Part shown: piece by piece, positions 60,517 through 64,000 of the stretch
Position numbering within the stretch: the stretch's first letter is position 1
Layout: every line of letters begins with the position of its first letter
Origin: Mycobacterium europaeum
Lineage (GTDB): Bacteria; Actinomycetota; Actinomycetes; Mycobacteriales; Mycobacteriaceae
DNA length: 64,000 nt
Reading direction: 5' to 3'
Assembly: GCF_002102155.1 (NCBI RefSeq)
Contig: NZ_LQOU01000005.1
Coordinates: forward strand, 1-64,000
Translations under genes and position numbers: made by a program
The notes under the pieces: model-generated
Seen by the model: the letters and a program-made list of their open reading frames with translations, nothing else
Told to the model about the DNA's origin: nothing
Databases searched by the model: none

Positions 60517-61506
60517 TTATTCTGACGCAGCCGTTAATATTTGCTGTGCCGCCAGCGCGGGGGTCAGCTCCCCCGCCTTGACCCGGCGTTCGACGTCGGC
60601 GCGCATCGTGCGCACCTTCGGGCTGGACAGCACCCGGTCCAAGACGGCGTCGCGCACCATCTGCCACGTCCAGTCGACCAGCTGGGCCCGCCGGCGCGCC
60701 TCGAACTCGCCGGCCTCGGTGAGCACCTGGCGATGACGTTCGATGGTGGCCCACAACTCCTTCAGACCGGTCCCCTCCATCGCGCTCATCGTGAGAACCG
60801 GTGGCCGCCACAGCGTTTCACGGGGGTGGATCAACCTGATCGCCGAGGACAGCTCGCGGGCCGCCACCCGCGCCTCCGCCAGGTGCTCGCCGTCGGCCTT
60901 GTTCACCACCACGATGTCGGCCAGCTCCAGCACACCCTTCTTGATGCCCTGCAGCTGATCGCCGCCGCGCGCCAGGGTCAGCAAGACGAACGTGTCGACC
61001 ATGTTGGCCACCGTCACCTCGGACTGGCCGACACCGACGGTCTCGATGATGATCACGTCGAAACCGGCGGCCTCCAACAACACCACCGTCTCCCGGGTGG
61101 CCTTTGCCACGCCGCCCAGGGTGCCCGACGTCGGCGACGGCCGGATGTAGGCGTCGGGGTGCACCGCCAGGCGCGCCATCCGGGTCTTGTCGCCGAGAAT
61201 CGAGCCACCGGTGCGCGTCGACGACGGATCGACGGCCAGCACCGCCACCCGGTGGCCCCGCTCGATCAGATGCATACCGAGGGCCTCGATGGTGGTCGAC
61301 TTCCCCACCCCGGGCGTCCCGGTGATCCCGACGCGATGGGCGTTGCCCGAGTCCGGCGTCAGCTCCAGCAGCAGCCGCTGGGCCGTCTCGTGGTGGTCGG
61401 CGCGGGTGGACTCCAGCAGCGTGATGGCCCGCGGCAGCGCAGCGCGGTCGCCCGCACGAACGGCCTTGGCCAGCTCGTCGACGGTGTCGCTCCTGCGGGG
61501 CGCCAT
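60517..61506 (-). CDS. meaB: MeaB/ArgK-type GTPase, chaperone of methylmalonyl-CoA mutase
   Basis: A 329-aa G3E GTPase with Walker A GTPGVGKSTT (~62-70), DPSSTRTGGSILGDKTRM, ETVGVGQSE and NKADG base-recognition motif. MeaB guards and reloads the adenosylcobalamin cofactor of MutB. The ATG directly follows the mutB stop codon, so the two are translationally coupled. Orthologue of Rv1496 in M. tuberculosis. Confidence 0.95.
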   Translation of the reverse strand: MAPRRSDTVDELAKAVRAGDRAALPRAITLLESTRADHHETAQRLLLELTPDSGNAHRVGITGTPGVGKSTTIEALGMHLIERGHRVAVLAVDPSSTRTGGSILGDKTRMARLAVHPDAYIRPSPTSGTLGGVAKATRETVVLLEAAGFDVIIIETVGVGQSEVTVANMVDTFVLLTLARGGDQLQGIKKGVLELADIVVVNKADGEHLAEARVAARELSSAIRLIHPRETLWRPPVLTMSAMEGTGLKELWATIERHRQVLTEAGEFEARRRAQLVDWTWQMVRDAVLDRVLSSPKVRTMRADVERRVKAGELTPALAAQQILTAASE

Positions 61507-63759
<2,253 letters not shown>

Positions 63760-63763
63760 CGGA

Positions 63764-64000
63764 CTAGGCTCCCAATCGGGTGAGCAGGTTCGAAAGGGCT
63801 TCGACGGCATCGATTTTCGCGGTCAGGAAGTCGTCGGGCCGGTGCTCGGCGTCACCCACCGCCTTCTCCGGCCCGGCCAGGTAGACCCTCGACACACCGG
63901 CGGCCCGGGCCGCCTCGACGATCGCCGCGGCCTCGTCCTGGTAGCGCTTGTCGGTGCCGCAGATCACCGCGGCGGCCGGCGATCCGGCGTCGGCGACGGC
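63764..64000 (-). CDS. mutA: Methylmalonyl-CoA mutase small subunit, 3' end
   Basis: The last 78 codons of the gene, cut by the right edge. The fragment reads [20 protein letters not shown] and ends [13 protein letters not shown], matching the C-terminus of MutA, the non-catalytic partner of MutB. Same strand and 4 bp upstream of mutB. Orthologue of Rv1492. Confidence 0.92.
   Translation of the reverse strand, partial: AVADAGSPAAAVICGTDKRYQDEAAAIVEAARAAGVSRVYLAGPEKAVGDAEHRPDDFLTAKIDAVEALSNLLTRLGA

Overview
The window is mycobacterial chromosomal DNA. It is very GC-rich, uses GTG and TTG starts often, and carries a glycopeptidolipid (GPL) biosynthesis locus. At its right end is the block mutA-mutB-meaB-lipL, which in M. 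tuberculosis corresponds to Rv1492-Rv1497. Retention of a GPL locus next to mutAB, together with a drrC-to-GT1 variable region, suggests a slow-growing non-tuberculous species of the M. avium complex or a relative. The species itself cannot be settled from the sequence alone.

Layout. (1) 1-20987, minus strand: an MbtH-family gene, mps1 (Phe and Thr modules plus a trailing C domain), mps2 (Ala and alaninol modules plus a terminal reductase), a hairpin terminator, and the first ~800 codons of a third NRPS with its own starter C domain that runs off the left edge. (2) 20988-31034, plus strand: a long divergent control region, then mmpS-mmpL4a-mmpL4b and drrA-drrB-drrC, the export machinery. (3) 31171-46175, both strands and visibly lower in GC: a cassette of sugar-nucleotide enzymes (GDP-fucose, UDP-glucuronate/UDP-xylose and a second GDP-mannose dehydratase), glycosyltransferases, FkbM-type and other methyltransferases, and two inverted HlpA-like paralogues. 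This matches the serovar-determining region that lies between drrC and gtfB in MAC. (4) 46781-56387: four GT1 glycosyltransferases, three TylF/macrocin-type O-methyltransferases and a dTDP-L-rhamnose 4-epimerase-like enzyme (source of 6-deoxy-L-talose), i.e. the core GPL glycosylation and methylation set. (5) 56507-58928: two paralogous sulfotransferase-like proteins. (6) 59168-64000: lipL, meaB, mutB and the 3' end of mutA, a housekeeping flank.

How it fits together. Mps1/Mps2 with MbtH build the acyl-D-Phe-D-aThr-D-Ala-L-alaninol core. The epimerase supplies 6-deoxytalose. GT1 enzymes attach 6-deoxytalose and rhamnose, and TylF enzymes O-methylate the sugars. The 31-46 kb cassette extends the oligosaccharide with strain-specific residues, for which fucose and xylose donors can be made. 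MmpS/MmpL4a/MmpL4b and possibly DrrABC carry the product outward. The genes usually listed downstream of mps2 (gap, papA3, pks and others) are not in this window. In their place is the third NRPS, the most unusual feature. All assignments rest on reading translated motifs by eye; no database search was run.
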